Shown here in pieces: positions 47,905-57,847 of a DNA stretch of 64,000 bases. The notes under the pieces were generated by a model. It made no database searches and had not been told where the DNA came from. It worked only from the letters and a program-made list of their open reading frames with translations. Made by a program: the position numbers and the translations under genes. The stretch is from Ceratodon purpureus (taxonomy: Eukaryota; Streptophyta; Bryopsida; Pseudoditrichales; Ditrichaceae): assembly GCA_014871385.1 (NCBI GenBank), contig CM026432.1, positions 8,176,825-8,240,824 on the forward strand. Direction: 5' to 3'. The stretch's first letter is position 1. The number at the start of each line of letters is the position of its first letter.

Positions 47905-48844
47905 CCCCTAACTTTCCTTGTGTTTTTCTAAGCTTGAAACCTCAAAACTGCGATTTTTTTACCTCTATGCACTTCCAAGGGTGTAAACATGTTGTTAAAA
48001 AAATTTAAAGATTTTTTAAAGACTTTCAACTGTAAGATCTTGAATCTAAGCCTATTTTTAGTTCTAATTCAATTAATTGACCGTTGGATGATTATTGTTT
48101 TCAAGATCTTAACATTCAAAGTTTGTGCAGAAGTTTTTTTTGGCATTGTTGGAGAGGCATTGCATCCACAGTGCAAAGGGAGACTTGAAGATTGTTACCT
48201 CAAACATTTTGGTTATACTTTTTTCCATGTAGCTAACTAGGTTAGGTATGCTCATGCAAAATTTTAGGGACTCAAAACGCTTTTTAGACCTTCATGCATA
48301 TTATTCTCTATAAGAAGGTATAAAATTGACAAAATAGTAAAACATGCATTGCAAAAACAATTTGTGAGCTATGGAAATAGTGAACGGTGAGTAGGTACCT
48401 TTATAAATTTTTGAATTTCAAAACAAACAATTTCTTAAAAATTCCAAAATCTCGAATTTTGACAAATTTTAAAGCAAAAACTCAAAAATTACTAAAAACT
48501 TTAAAGCTTGTCTTTGTATGTTTTGGAGGCTAACCTTGTAAAATTGTTAAACTTTTTGACTTGGGTTACTATGGAATTTGAGTAGTGATTTGGTTATGAA
48601 CATATTTCAATTTTTGTTTTTTTAAAAAGACCTAATTTTAGACTGCCCGTTTTGGACTTGAAACCTAAAATTTCTAGATGAAGATTCTAAAATTGGAATT
48701 TGGCTTCAAATTTTTTACTACATAGACCTTACCGTCAAGAGAGCATCCAGTAAAAATCTTGAAAAAAAATATTACTTTTAACCTCCCCATCTTGGCTGCC
48801 CGAAATTACAAAAACCCATTTTGGGTTTTAAGGATAGTCAGGGG
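47905..48844. mobile_element. TTAA-flanked non-autonomous element, copy C (940 bp)
   Basis: TTAA flanks (47901-47904 and 48845-48848) enclose CCCCTAACTTTCC at the left and the inverse of CCCCTGACTATCC at the right. Read on the minus strand, it aligns with copy A almost end to end by eye, including AAAACCCAAAATGGG, TTTCGGGCAGCC and GATGGGGAGGTTAAAA blocks. No coding capacity. Copies A and C form one subfamily in opposite orientation about 18.5 kb apart. Confidence 0.8.
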
Positions 48845-48848
48845 TTAA

Positions 48849-50998
48849 GAAACGGTTGAATGTTGCTTTGTACTACAAAATTTTAATACAATGAAGAAGG
48901 ACAAAAGAAGATGGGACAACATTTTTCCTTACATGGCACCAAAAATTCATGGAAAAGATGCCCCTCAAAATTTGCGTCTAACGTACCTCAAAGAAGTAGG
49001 TTGGATGCAAATTGTGAAGAAGATATCCTTAAAATAAATCTAAGGTTATGGTTTCCATAAGCCAACTTTTGACTTATCCATTAAAAGGAAGACTAGATAC
49101 CCAATTTGGTCATCTTGTGATTTTGGGCGAATTTGTGTAACTTCTTTTTTATCGCTATGATTTTTCAAATGACATACAATTTACTATTAAAATTTGAAAA
49201 CATTATTGTAGTCTAAGGCAATTGTCAATCTTACGGTTACATTAATTAGAACTAGTAATAAAATTTGTTTACAACCTTTTTTCCAAACAAGACAAGAAAA
49301 TGACAATCGTCTCAAAAAGATAGTCTGTCTTTTTACAAGTTGAACTAAGAAAATTCACACTTGAGGTTTTTTGAGTACTTGGCCTTTGAAGATGGCATTC
49401 AAATATGAAGAGACACTTCATTACTCGTTCAATTTTGAGTGTTGGTAAGGTAAGACATCAATAGATGTGCCATACTATTCAGGATGACACCATTTCTAGA
49501 CTTAGTCAATGGCTTTTCACTCGTCTACTTACTAGTTCAAGACTTTTTATTTTCAGCATTACTTTAAAATAGAGGTCTTTCTATTGTTGGTTCTCAAAGG
49601 TACATGGTCTCCATTACTAATACTATAACTTGTAGACCTTTGAAAGAACTTCATAAAACTCAAAAAAGAATCTAAAAATTTGAGTTTTTTGGGACCATAT
49701 ACTCTATCTTTGCTAAACCTTCATGTAATTTTTCACACCTAGTGTACCATTTAACTAACAAAAAGGCTCCAAAAGTGTTCCAAAGTGTCCGAAAGTATCC
49801 AAAAGTGTCAATTTCTAGTGCTGCTACCTTAGGGGTCGGATGGATTTCTACCTTAGGGGTTACATTGGTCTCAGAATCTCGGAAAAGTTTGGTGTTTGGT
49901 GTGTGTGAAAGTGCCCCAACTTACACAAACACACTGAAACATCCACGTTAATGAAAGTTAGGTACAGAGTCCAGCCACAGTGACAACATTGTACTATCTC
50001 CGTCCACCCACTGCTCCACTGCCACTTCGCAGACGCCCAGTTCATGAGTTCCACTCTGACCCATTCTGAAATGAATATTCCACCTCAACTGTTGCAGTTC
50101 AAGTTACTGTCCGATGCTTTGCATGGCACAGTTTATGCATGCTCTGCCACCACTACCCTTTCAAGACCCCACCTCTCCACTGTGTTCTTGATTAACTTAC
50201 AATTAATCAATCAACATCGAATGCCTTCAAGGAGCTGCACCATGTCAACTCAGTCACACAGTGTTTGCTGCCCTCCCTTTGCAAGTAAGTGTACATGTCT
50301 TTCTTGATAAGAGCTTGTTGAATTTTGTAAGGACTGTGTTTCGATACTGTGATTGACGGATTGGTGGTATTGTTATCAGTGTTGTTGGTCACATAGCCTG
50401 TTCTTGATGTTGACTGTATGGTATACTATCTCGTGATATGTGAGACTGAAAAGCAGTTTGATGGAGTGAACTACAAATGTGCATAGATAGCAGGTTCTTT
50501 CATAAATGATTCTAAAGAAAGAAAAAGGTTGAAAATTTTAGGATGGAAATACAAAAATATGAGAAATTACTCTATGTGATAGTTGAATATTTTTAGTCTA
50601 CATAAAGCTATTTTTATTGATTTGTTTTGAAAAAAACAGTTACTGGTACATTAAAATTTTGGGAGACTATCCTTTCTTTCCCAAATAAAACAAATATTTT
50701 TTCAAGGGCGAACGATCCTGCTATCGATGTAAGGTATGTGAAAGCAGCAATTTAATACAGCCTATACTCCAGGTGGCAGAGGAATGAGCTACTTGTGAAT
50801 TTTGTACTGGCCCATAATGGAAAAAATGTAAACTTAGATCCATGGCAACTGTGAGTATTTGGCAATATGTTATTAATTTCTTTTTTAAATGTTTGGTTCC
50901 TAATTTTCGTAAATTGATGATGCAGAGGATTCTGCCACGTCATAATATTAAGTTATTTGGGAGTAGGTAATTTGATTATTTTATATATTTTGGGCCAG
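48849..50998. other. AT-rich spacer, no gene recognised
   Basis: A phrase TACCTTAGGGGT occurs twice near 49825-49860. Composition becomes less AT-rich toward 50000. No coding exon supported. Confidence 0.4.
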
Positions 50999-51118
50999 GC
51001 ATCCTGGATACGTGATGAATGTGGTGTGAGAACTGGTCAAGTTTGGGAAGCACCACAGAACTTTCATCTGGAGACTCGAATGTTGACGAAGTTGCGCTGG
51101 CCCATTGAAAAATCGGAG
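50999..51118 (+). other. Possible orphan internal exon of an unrecognised gene
   Basis: A 120-nt frame of 40 codons sits between GGGCCAG and GTACGC, which look like an acceptor and a donor. It reads ASWIRDECGVRTGQVWEAP and onward to TKLRWPIEKSE, a convincing protein-like composition in AT-rich surroundings. Phase is 0 at both ends. I cannot name the family and see no partner exons nearby, so it may be a stranded relic. Confidence 0.3.
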
Positions 51119-52592
51119 GTACGCTAAAATGCCAGAAAATAGCATGACTCACCACTTACCTGACTTCCCCAGCTAATATCATGGAAGAAGGTGACGGTGA
51201 AGGTGAAGGAATTCAATGTATATTGGAACACTTTGGGATTCCATAAATTACGATACTGTATACATCACACGAGTCTCTCAAATTCCAGCAATTGCAATAA
51301 AGCCCAAAATCGAGCCTATTGACCTTCACATTAATACATGTGATACACTGTAAATACATAATAAGTGGAATATGGATTAAGTAGAATAGCATGTAAATAT
51401 CGACCGTGTGGGCCTCATCTAGATTTATTATAACCTTGTAGCAAATTCAACTAGCCTTAAAAAGTCAGTATAATTCAGTTAGAAAGATTGTATCATTTCC
51501 TAAAACCATTTTTTTTTATCGAATAGGTACTCCTTCCAAGCAACAAAAGTTCGAGTTGTGAAATAAACACAGCAGCACACATGGAATATTCCCTAAAGAG
51601 TATGCTATTAAACCACATATATATATTTTTTTTTGAATTTTTTTTTTGGGAGCAAAATTCATTGCAGAGGAGAAAAATACAAGCCCTCATCGGGGGAACC
51701 CAGGGCAGGGAAAGTCACGTATTAAACCATTTTCTTTCCCTCCCCGGGTCACTACTCCAGCAAGCAAGTACCAAATCACTTCCTCTCTAATGGCATCTAT
51801 CAACGCCACAGAAACGGCAGAAGCGCATCGAGAACACGATCCGAAAAATTTACCCGAACAAATCCCCTCACCCGCGGTCTAGCCTTTCCGCCAGAAGCAG
51901 CACGTACAAATTCACAATGCTGCCAATGCACACACTGCAGACGCCGCTTTTCCTCCGAAAGAGAACCCGGGCAACCGCTTACTTGGCAGCAAGCCACGAC
52001 TAAGTTAGCGGCTCTGGTGGCAACAACCTGATCATCACTGTATGTCGGAATGACAGAACAGTTCGAAGGAATCTAGCATCGGTAGATCGAACCAACGGAT
52101 GGGATGGGCCACCCTTCTGGTGCGCACCAGCTGGGGGGAGGGAGCATCCTAGGCCGAGCTCCATCGCAATAACTTAATCAAGTTAAGTGGACCCATTCTA
52201 CGTCTGCCTGGCCGATGCAGTACACTACAGAACAACGTCTCTGCAACCTCCAACGCTTCCGAAAGTACTCCTCTCCGGCTCCCTTTCTCCCCCTGCCAGC
52301 TGCCTGCAGATGCCCATTCCACCCAGATCCAGGCCGCACCCCCCTGGAACCTGCTACAGTCGCTGGCTCTGCAATCTGCAAGGCTCCCAGTTATCCTAGT
52401 GTTGGAGTTCCGGGTTCAGATCGATGATCTGGAGGATAATGGTCAGTCTAGTACTGGTTTCTTGATTTGCAGCTGATCTAGACAAGAAGGGTTCACGAGC
52501 GATGGTCGCGTTTGATGTGTAGTTGATGAGCTTGGAGTGCGGGAGCTTTCGGTGCGGAGCTGCTCGTGGAGAATTGCGGCGGAGTGGGTGGG
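51119..52592. other. Upstream region and leader of the X8 gene
   Basis: From about 51640 the sequence turns GC-normal and pyrimidine-rich, as expected for a promoter and 5' UTR. A 30-codon frame opening MASINATETAEAHREHD begins at the ATG at 51790 and could be an upstream ORF. No other gene recognised. Confidence 0.35.
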
Positions 52593-54415
52593 ATGACGAG
52601 GATAGCTATGGTGAATCAGTTCTTCGGAGTCCTGGCTCTGTTCGTTGTGCTCGTCTCGCTGCTCGGTATGTGGCTTTGCTGTGCCTTCGATTGGGTTCAC
52701 GTTGACAGATTCGTGTGGGGAGTAGACTGTGTGGGTGGTCTTTGGGCAATGCTAGTGGATGGAAAGAGTGTGCTCTGGAGATGAGTGTAATTGGCGTTTG
52801 TGTCAGAGATTAGGACTAGTTCGAGTGTAGGAGCGGTGCTGTGGAATTTTGGAGGTATCCTGGTTTTCAAGGGCAGAATATGTGCTACAGGAGGACGAGA
52901 CTGCAGAAAATTAGAAAAATTCTTCAAGAATAGTCTTGGTATTTGACACAGACAGAGCAGCAACTGAGTCTCATCGATGAAGCACTTAACCCTCAGCTTG
53001 TGAGTCTACAAATTCGAGAACTGATGTCCTTCTGTCTGACTGTTGTGCTGTTCAGGAACTGTGGCAGGGGAACGAGAAGCTAGTCCAAACCTAGAGCTTT
53101 ATGATGATGTACCGATGATAAACTTGAACGAGGAGTTGGAGATGTACTACAATTGGAGTAGGCCGCGGGAGCGGAGGCTGGATACGACGACGTTTGTGTG
53201 GTGCATAGCCAAGTCCAATATCTCCGACACCGCGTTGCAAAGCTCCCTGGACTGGGCTTGTGGGACGAATCCGAACCAAGGGCAGGTGAACTGTGGGCCG
53301 ATTAACGTGGGCGGAGCTTGCTACGACCCTAATACGCTGCAGCACCACTGCGACTGGGCTTTCAATGCTTACTTCCAGCGCATGAATGCCACTTCCTCTG
53401 CTTGTGACTTCCAGGGCGTCGCTCAGCAAGTCACCACCGACCCTAGTGAGCACCCTACCCTTCTTATTTCAACTCACTTACAAGATCTGATGCCAACAGA
53501 TTGTGGTGCTTTTCAAAGGGACCTCTGATACCTGTTACACTGCCAAGTTATGCTGCTAGAAACTAGCCCTAATTCTTGAGATTAAATTTTGATTATTAAT
53601 CCTATTTGGGTTGTCTTTACCAGCTCAATTATAACATTTCTTGTTCTCCAGTAGTGTTATGATATTCTTTGGTGAACCCTTTGAAGTTTGGGGGCTTTGA
53701 TGAGGTCTTCAGGTGGTTGAAGAGTGCTGTGTGAAGTATCTTCATTGAAATCTAACACTTGGGTTTTTCTTACATGGAATCAGGCTCTACCTCTTGTATA
53801 TTCCCAGGATCCAATTTGTAAGTTATCTTCCCGCGTCTGGGTTTCTTTTCACAGCTTTCTTGTCCGATGTTTTGTGCAATTAAGAGACGAACTGCCTTCG
53901 GTATCCTTGGGCAGTGATCCTAGAATCTTGACACAATTGAAACATGCCACTAATTGAATTTTTTTTTGATCATCTGAGGGAAACATTCTATTCTTTTCTT
54001 TGCAGCGTAGTCTAGAAACGTAAGTATAAGTTAGAGAAACCTGAAATCATGTAAATTTGTGTTTAGGTTGATCTTAGGTGTTATTAAGTTTAGGTCACTT
54101 ACAATTTTTAAGCAGTGGTTCTATGCATTGAAATTTCCGACTTCCAGACTCTGTTTTCACCTGACTCTGAAGCTGCCTTCCTCACTACAACTAAGTTCAT
54201 TTTGAAACGAGGCTTAACTCTGAAGCCTGACATAAATTTTCTCCTTTTGCAGAACTGTGATTACCAATGGGACACTGCCCCCTTCTAATTCTCCGGGAGC
54301 GGCCCCAGGGCCTAACATTTTTGGCACTGGCTCAGCAGCCAACCTTGCCGTGGAACCCCAGTTCATCTTGCGGCTCTCCACTGCAGTCATTCTATTTACA
54401 TACCTCTTCACATGA
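52593..54415 (+). CDS. X8 (CBM43) callose-binding protein with GPI-anchor signal
   Basis: Exons 52593-52665 and 53056-53445 encode a signal peptide (GVLALFVVLVSLLG) and an X8 domain with its six cysteines: FVWCIAKSNIS, LDWACGT, VNCGPINVGGACYDP, HHCDWAFNAYFQ and SACDFQG. The last exon, 54253-54415, encodes a Pro/Ser/Gly linker (PPSNSPGAAPGPN) and a hydrophobic tail (FILRLSTAVILFTYLFT), a GPI signal. Phase does not close between exon 2 and the last exon directly; it does if a 10-nt micro-exon (53808-53817) is included, and optionally a 9-nt one (54011-54019), giving 214 aa with both. Plant X8 proteins of the PDCB type bind callose at plasmodesmata and the cell wall; that role is inferred. A second in-frame ATG at 52608 is also possible. 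Confidence 0.82.
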
Positions 54416-55094
54416 CAATCGAGGTAGCCAAGTTATTTTAACACACATGTTACTCCTGGTTATGGTCTTTTGTTGCTCCTGAAGTACATTGGTTCTCAAA
54501 CGAGGCTTTTATCCAACAGTTTTGCCCGGGCCAAGTTACAAATGTGGGTCATCTGCTGGTTCCACTTAGCAATGCTACCACCTTGCTACTTGAACCAACC
54601 TCGAGTAATTAAGGTGGAGAAGTTGTCGTCTCCATGACTTAGGTTGTAGTCAGATCCTCCGCTAATCTTCACAATCAGCAGTGTAAGTAACGGAGAGTTA
54701 GCGGGGATGTTGTTGATGTCAATTCTGGTATATTACTCCCTCTTAATATGAATTCACCCTGATGGGTTTCAATGGAAGAAAGCAACACCGTTGTTGGTTC
54801 ATGTACTGGTATTAACTTGCACTTGATGTGTTCAGAGTCAGTGTTCAATAAGACAGACAATTATTTACAGTCTTCAGTTTATGATAATGATTCCGTTCCA
54901 GGCTTTAGTGCAAAGCTCATTATTGTGTGCTTAGTCAGATAGCGCAATCATTGGGGCCAAACATGCTGTACAGATGTTATCAATGTATCAATATAATCCG
55001 CAGAGAATGGTGCTTATGAATCTCTCGTGAATAACTTTAGATGATGCCGGAGAAGATGGATGCCTCTTCTGTCAAAAAGCGAGAGGATGCAGGC
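54416..55094. other. 3' flank of the X8 gene
   Basis: 3' UTR-like AT-rich sequence; no further gene seen. Confidence 0.4.
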
Positions 55095-55330
55095 ATCTGG
55101 GGACCCAGCATCAGGCAGGGAGCCTTTGTGTTAAACCGGTAGTCCTAGCACTTAACGCCGAGGTTACATTGGTGATTCTGTATCTGGAGTCAAAATAACT
55201 TGTCCACTCCTCTGATTTGCAGAGAGCTCCGAGGAGAGGTGGAGAGACCTCACAGGATTAGGGTTCCAAATGGTGCAGAGTGTGTCCCCGCTTTATATAC
55301 CAGTACTCTGGGTTTAATTGAATATGGTAT
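55095..55330 (-). repeat. LTR-like promoter repeat, copy 1
   Basis: On the minus strand: TATATAAAGCGGGGACA, then TGCACCATTTGGAACCCTAA, TGAGGTCTCTCCACCTCT, a GTAACCTCGGC block and TACCGGTTTAA. The same order recurs at 62765-62965 and 62985-63255. A TATA box followed by a shared leader-like stretch is what an LTR (end of U3 plus R/U5) looks like. No coding part is attached, so I treat it as an old fragment or solo LTR; the family is unassigned. Confidence 0.55.
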
Positions 55331-55396
55331 CTCCCCCTAGCAATGTATATGTTAGTCAGGCATATTAAATTTTGAGTATAAGAGGATAGCCGCTAA

Positions 55397-56418
55397 CCCT
55401 TAAAGCTTTTGGCATCAAATTCTGCACTTTTTCCTTAAAATTGCCTTGTTTCATTACAGTAAGTCAAAAAAACTCAATTTGAGTCGTATTCTGAAGAGTA
55501 TAACCGTAGGATTTAGTACCTAACTTGTATATGTACAATCACGTACAGCTCATTTACGAATTCTTGCATTCAGAGGGGAAAAAAAGCTTCATTGCTGCCA
55601 ACTTTGCCGCCCTTCCAAGAGCTCAAAAACTGGTATTTTACCATGAAAGTTTTACCACAAAATCATCTTTAAGTTAATAACACGTGTACCAAATTTCAAG
55701 GCCAGAAGATCTACACACAATAAGATATTCAAAATCTACCAACATGTGTAGCTAAGAAAAAACAATTCAATACTATCAACTTTGACACCCTCCCAAAGAT
55801 TGGAAAAACAGAATTTGGCTATGAAAATTTTAGCACGAGATCATCTCTATGTTGATAATATGTGTGGAAAATTTCAAGTTTAAAAGATTTGACCACAAAG
55901 AGATATTTAAAATCTACCAATTGACAATAGAACCTTGAGAAAAAAATTATTTTTCGCACGAGAGTATGCTGAAATTCAAATACAAAGGCTAGTTTTTGAC
56001 AATAAAAAGACATGTTAATAATTATTGTATTAAAAATCCAAATAAGAGTTAAAAATATGTTTTTTGGTACATATTTTACAATCAAGAAAAATAAGAGTTG
56101 CAAAAAAGTGAAATCTCAAATTTTTGGTGAATTTTTGAAGTTTCTATGATCTAAATAATTTTGGGCAGATTTTAAGGATAAATGAGCATATACCGCAGTT
56201 TTGGGCGGATTTCATCATGCCGAAATAGTGTTTTGAAACTTTGAGAATGAATATCTCGTAAATTATGAAGATTTTTGAAGCATGAATGGTGTTGTTAGAA
56301 AGATATGATAATTGTCTATATAATGCAAAAATTATAGCTTCATTGTGTAAAAATTGGTATATAAGAGGTTAACAAAACCGAAAATTTACCCATTTTGGTT
56401 GAGTTGATGCTTTAGGGG
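55397..56418. mobile_element. TTAA-flanked non-autonomous element, copy D (1022 bp)
   Basis: The left end CCCTTAAAGC sits beside CTAA (55393-55396), a one-base variant of TTAA. The right end is the inverse of CCCCTAAAGC next to an intact TTAA (56419-56422). It carries the AACCGTAGGATTTAGTACCTA block shared with A-C and a TTTTGGGCAG motif. Two similar stretches of about 170 bp (near 55590-55760 and 55765-55930) repeat head to tail inside it. No coding capacity; closest to copy B by its ends, and the most diverged of the four. Confidence 0.75.
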
Positions 56419-57847
56419 TTAAGATCCAAAATCTAGATTACAACTTCGCCTTTGAGCCTCCTCCAATGGCTTCTAACAAATTTAAGTTAATTAGGGATTG
56501 TAGCTCTTTACCATAGCATTTCTTTGATGTTAACAATTCATATTAAATGTTATTAAAAATCAGGAAAATGAGGTAAGAGCGATGTGTTTCAATGAGGCAG
56601 CTATTAGGTGCCAAAATGTAATTAGCTGATTGTAGAGGATAGCACATAATTCCTAAATACATATCCTATCTTTTTCAACTCAAAAATCATAGCATCTACT
56701 ATGGTGTTAGATTCCCCCTTTGAAGTTAGTTCACAAGGTAGATCTTACCACCTATTAGATTCATGACAACTATATGTACCCTTATGTACCCCAACTTCTA
56801 TCAAACAAACAATGTATCATAGACAACAAATCCTAACTTATCAAACAACTGCAAGAACTTAGAAGCATGTTGCTAAAAGTTCAAAGAAGAAACTGATGCC
56901 CAACAAGTTTGAATGATATCCGACAATTTTTAATTGATATAGAAGGTGGTCTAAACTAGGTGCCTAGGTATATAAATCGGAGATAGCCTTGTTTCCATTT
57001 GAAACGCTAATTTTGTGAATGATTTTTACATCTTTTCTACTTTTCTTTTCTTTTCTCTCTTCAATCACATGCGAGTCAAACCACTTTTGACCTATTGCAT
57101 GGAACAACTTCCCCTCCCTACGACCACAAGAGCCTCAACTTGCAATCTAATATAAGGGATTTTAACAAGTTGTTTTCAAATGTGGAGGTGGGCTATTTGA
57201 TCTCACTACTCTAATATTCTAAATGGATTAGGAGCACCAATCGTTGAGAATGAGCGTACGTTGGGTCTAAGTGCGTAAGTAATTGGAAGTAGCATAAATC
57301 AACAAGAGACAACATAGAAGTAGTTCAAATCACCAAAACTCCTCGATTTTTGGTCCTAACCTAAACTATATTTTTTTCTAAACCGATTGTACTAATTATG
57401 TGTCATAAAAGGCTCCAAAAGTGGTGTTTTTCTACTACCTCATGTCATATCCCAATGCAATCATGAACTTGAAAACTCTGGAACAAAAACAAAACCACAA
57501 ATATTTTTACAAAGCACCGTTCAAGTCCATGAAATTCCCAAATCACAACAACTAACCTGCTTTCAACAAATCAAGTTCCACAAATGTGATCAATTGACTC
57601 ATCAATCAACAATTTGGACACACTTGTTCAAGAAATTGTGAGATGTACTCTAAATGTCAGTTTGAAGTCTTGTTCCTCCTCTCTTTTCCGTCATTTCTGC
57701 CAAACCAAAGACCAATATGTGATCAAGTCCCAAAACAAAAACTAAAAAAGCCAATACAAGCATGGTAAACATTCATTTCTCATTCTCATTTACAAATAAA
57801 ATACAAAAGCTCAAGCTCTTGAGCTCACCATTTTGACAAAGCATTGG
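56419..57847. other. Spacer downstream of the methyltransferase gene
   Basis: Contains a weak LTR-like fragment at about 56940-57060 and the presumed 3' UTR of the methyltransferase near its right end. No gene seen. Confidence 0.4.
56940..57060 (+). repeat. LTR-like promoter repeat, weak copy
   Basis: TATATAAATCGGAGATA, then CCATTTGAAACGCTAATTTTG, parallels the TATA box and leader of the other copies. It diverges after that into a pyrimidine-rich stretch. An old fragment. Confidence 0.4.

Noticed and set aside
53446-53528. X8 protein ending by read-through of the second intron
   Set aside because: The frame into the intron gives a short tail without the GPI signal, while a clear donor GTGAGC and a GPI-encoding exon lie downstream.
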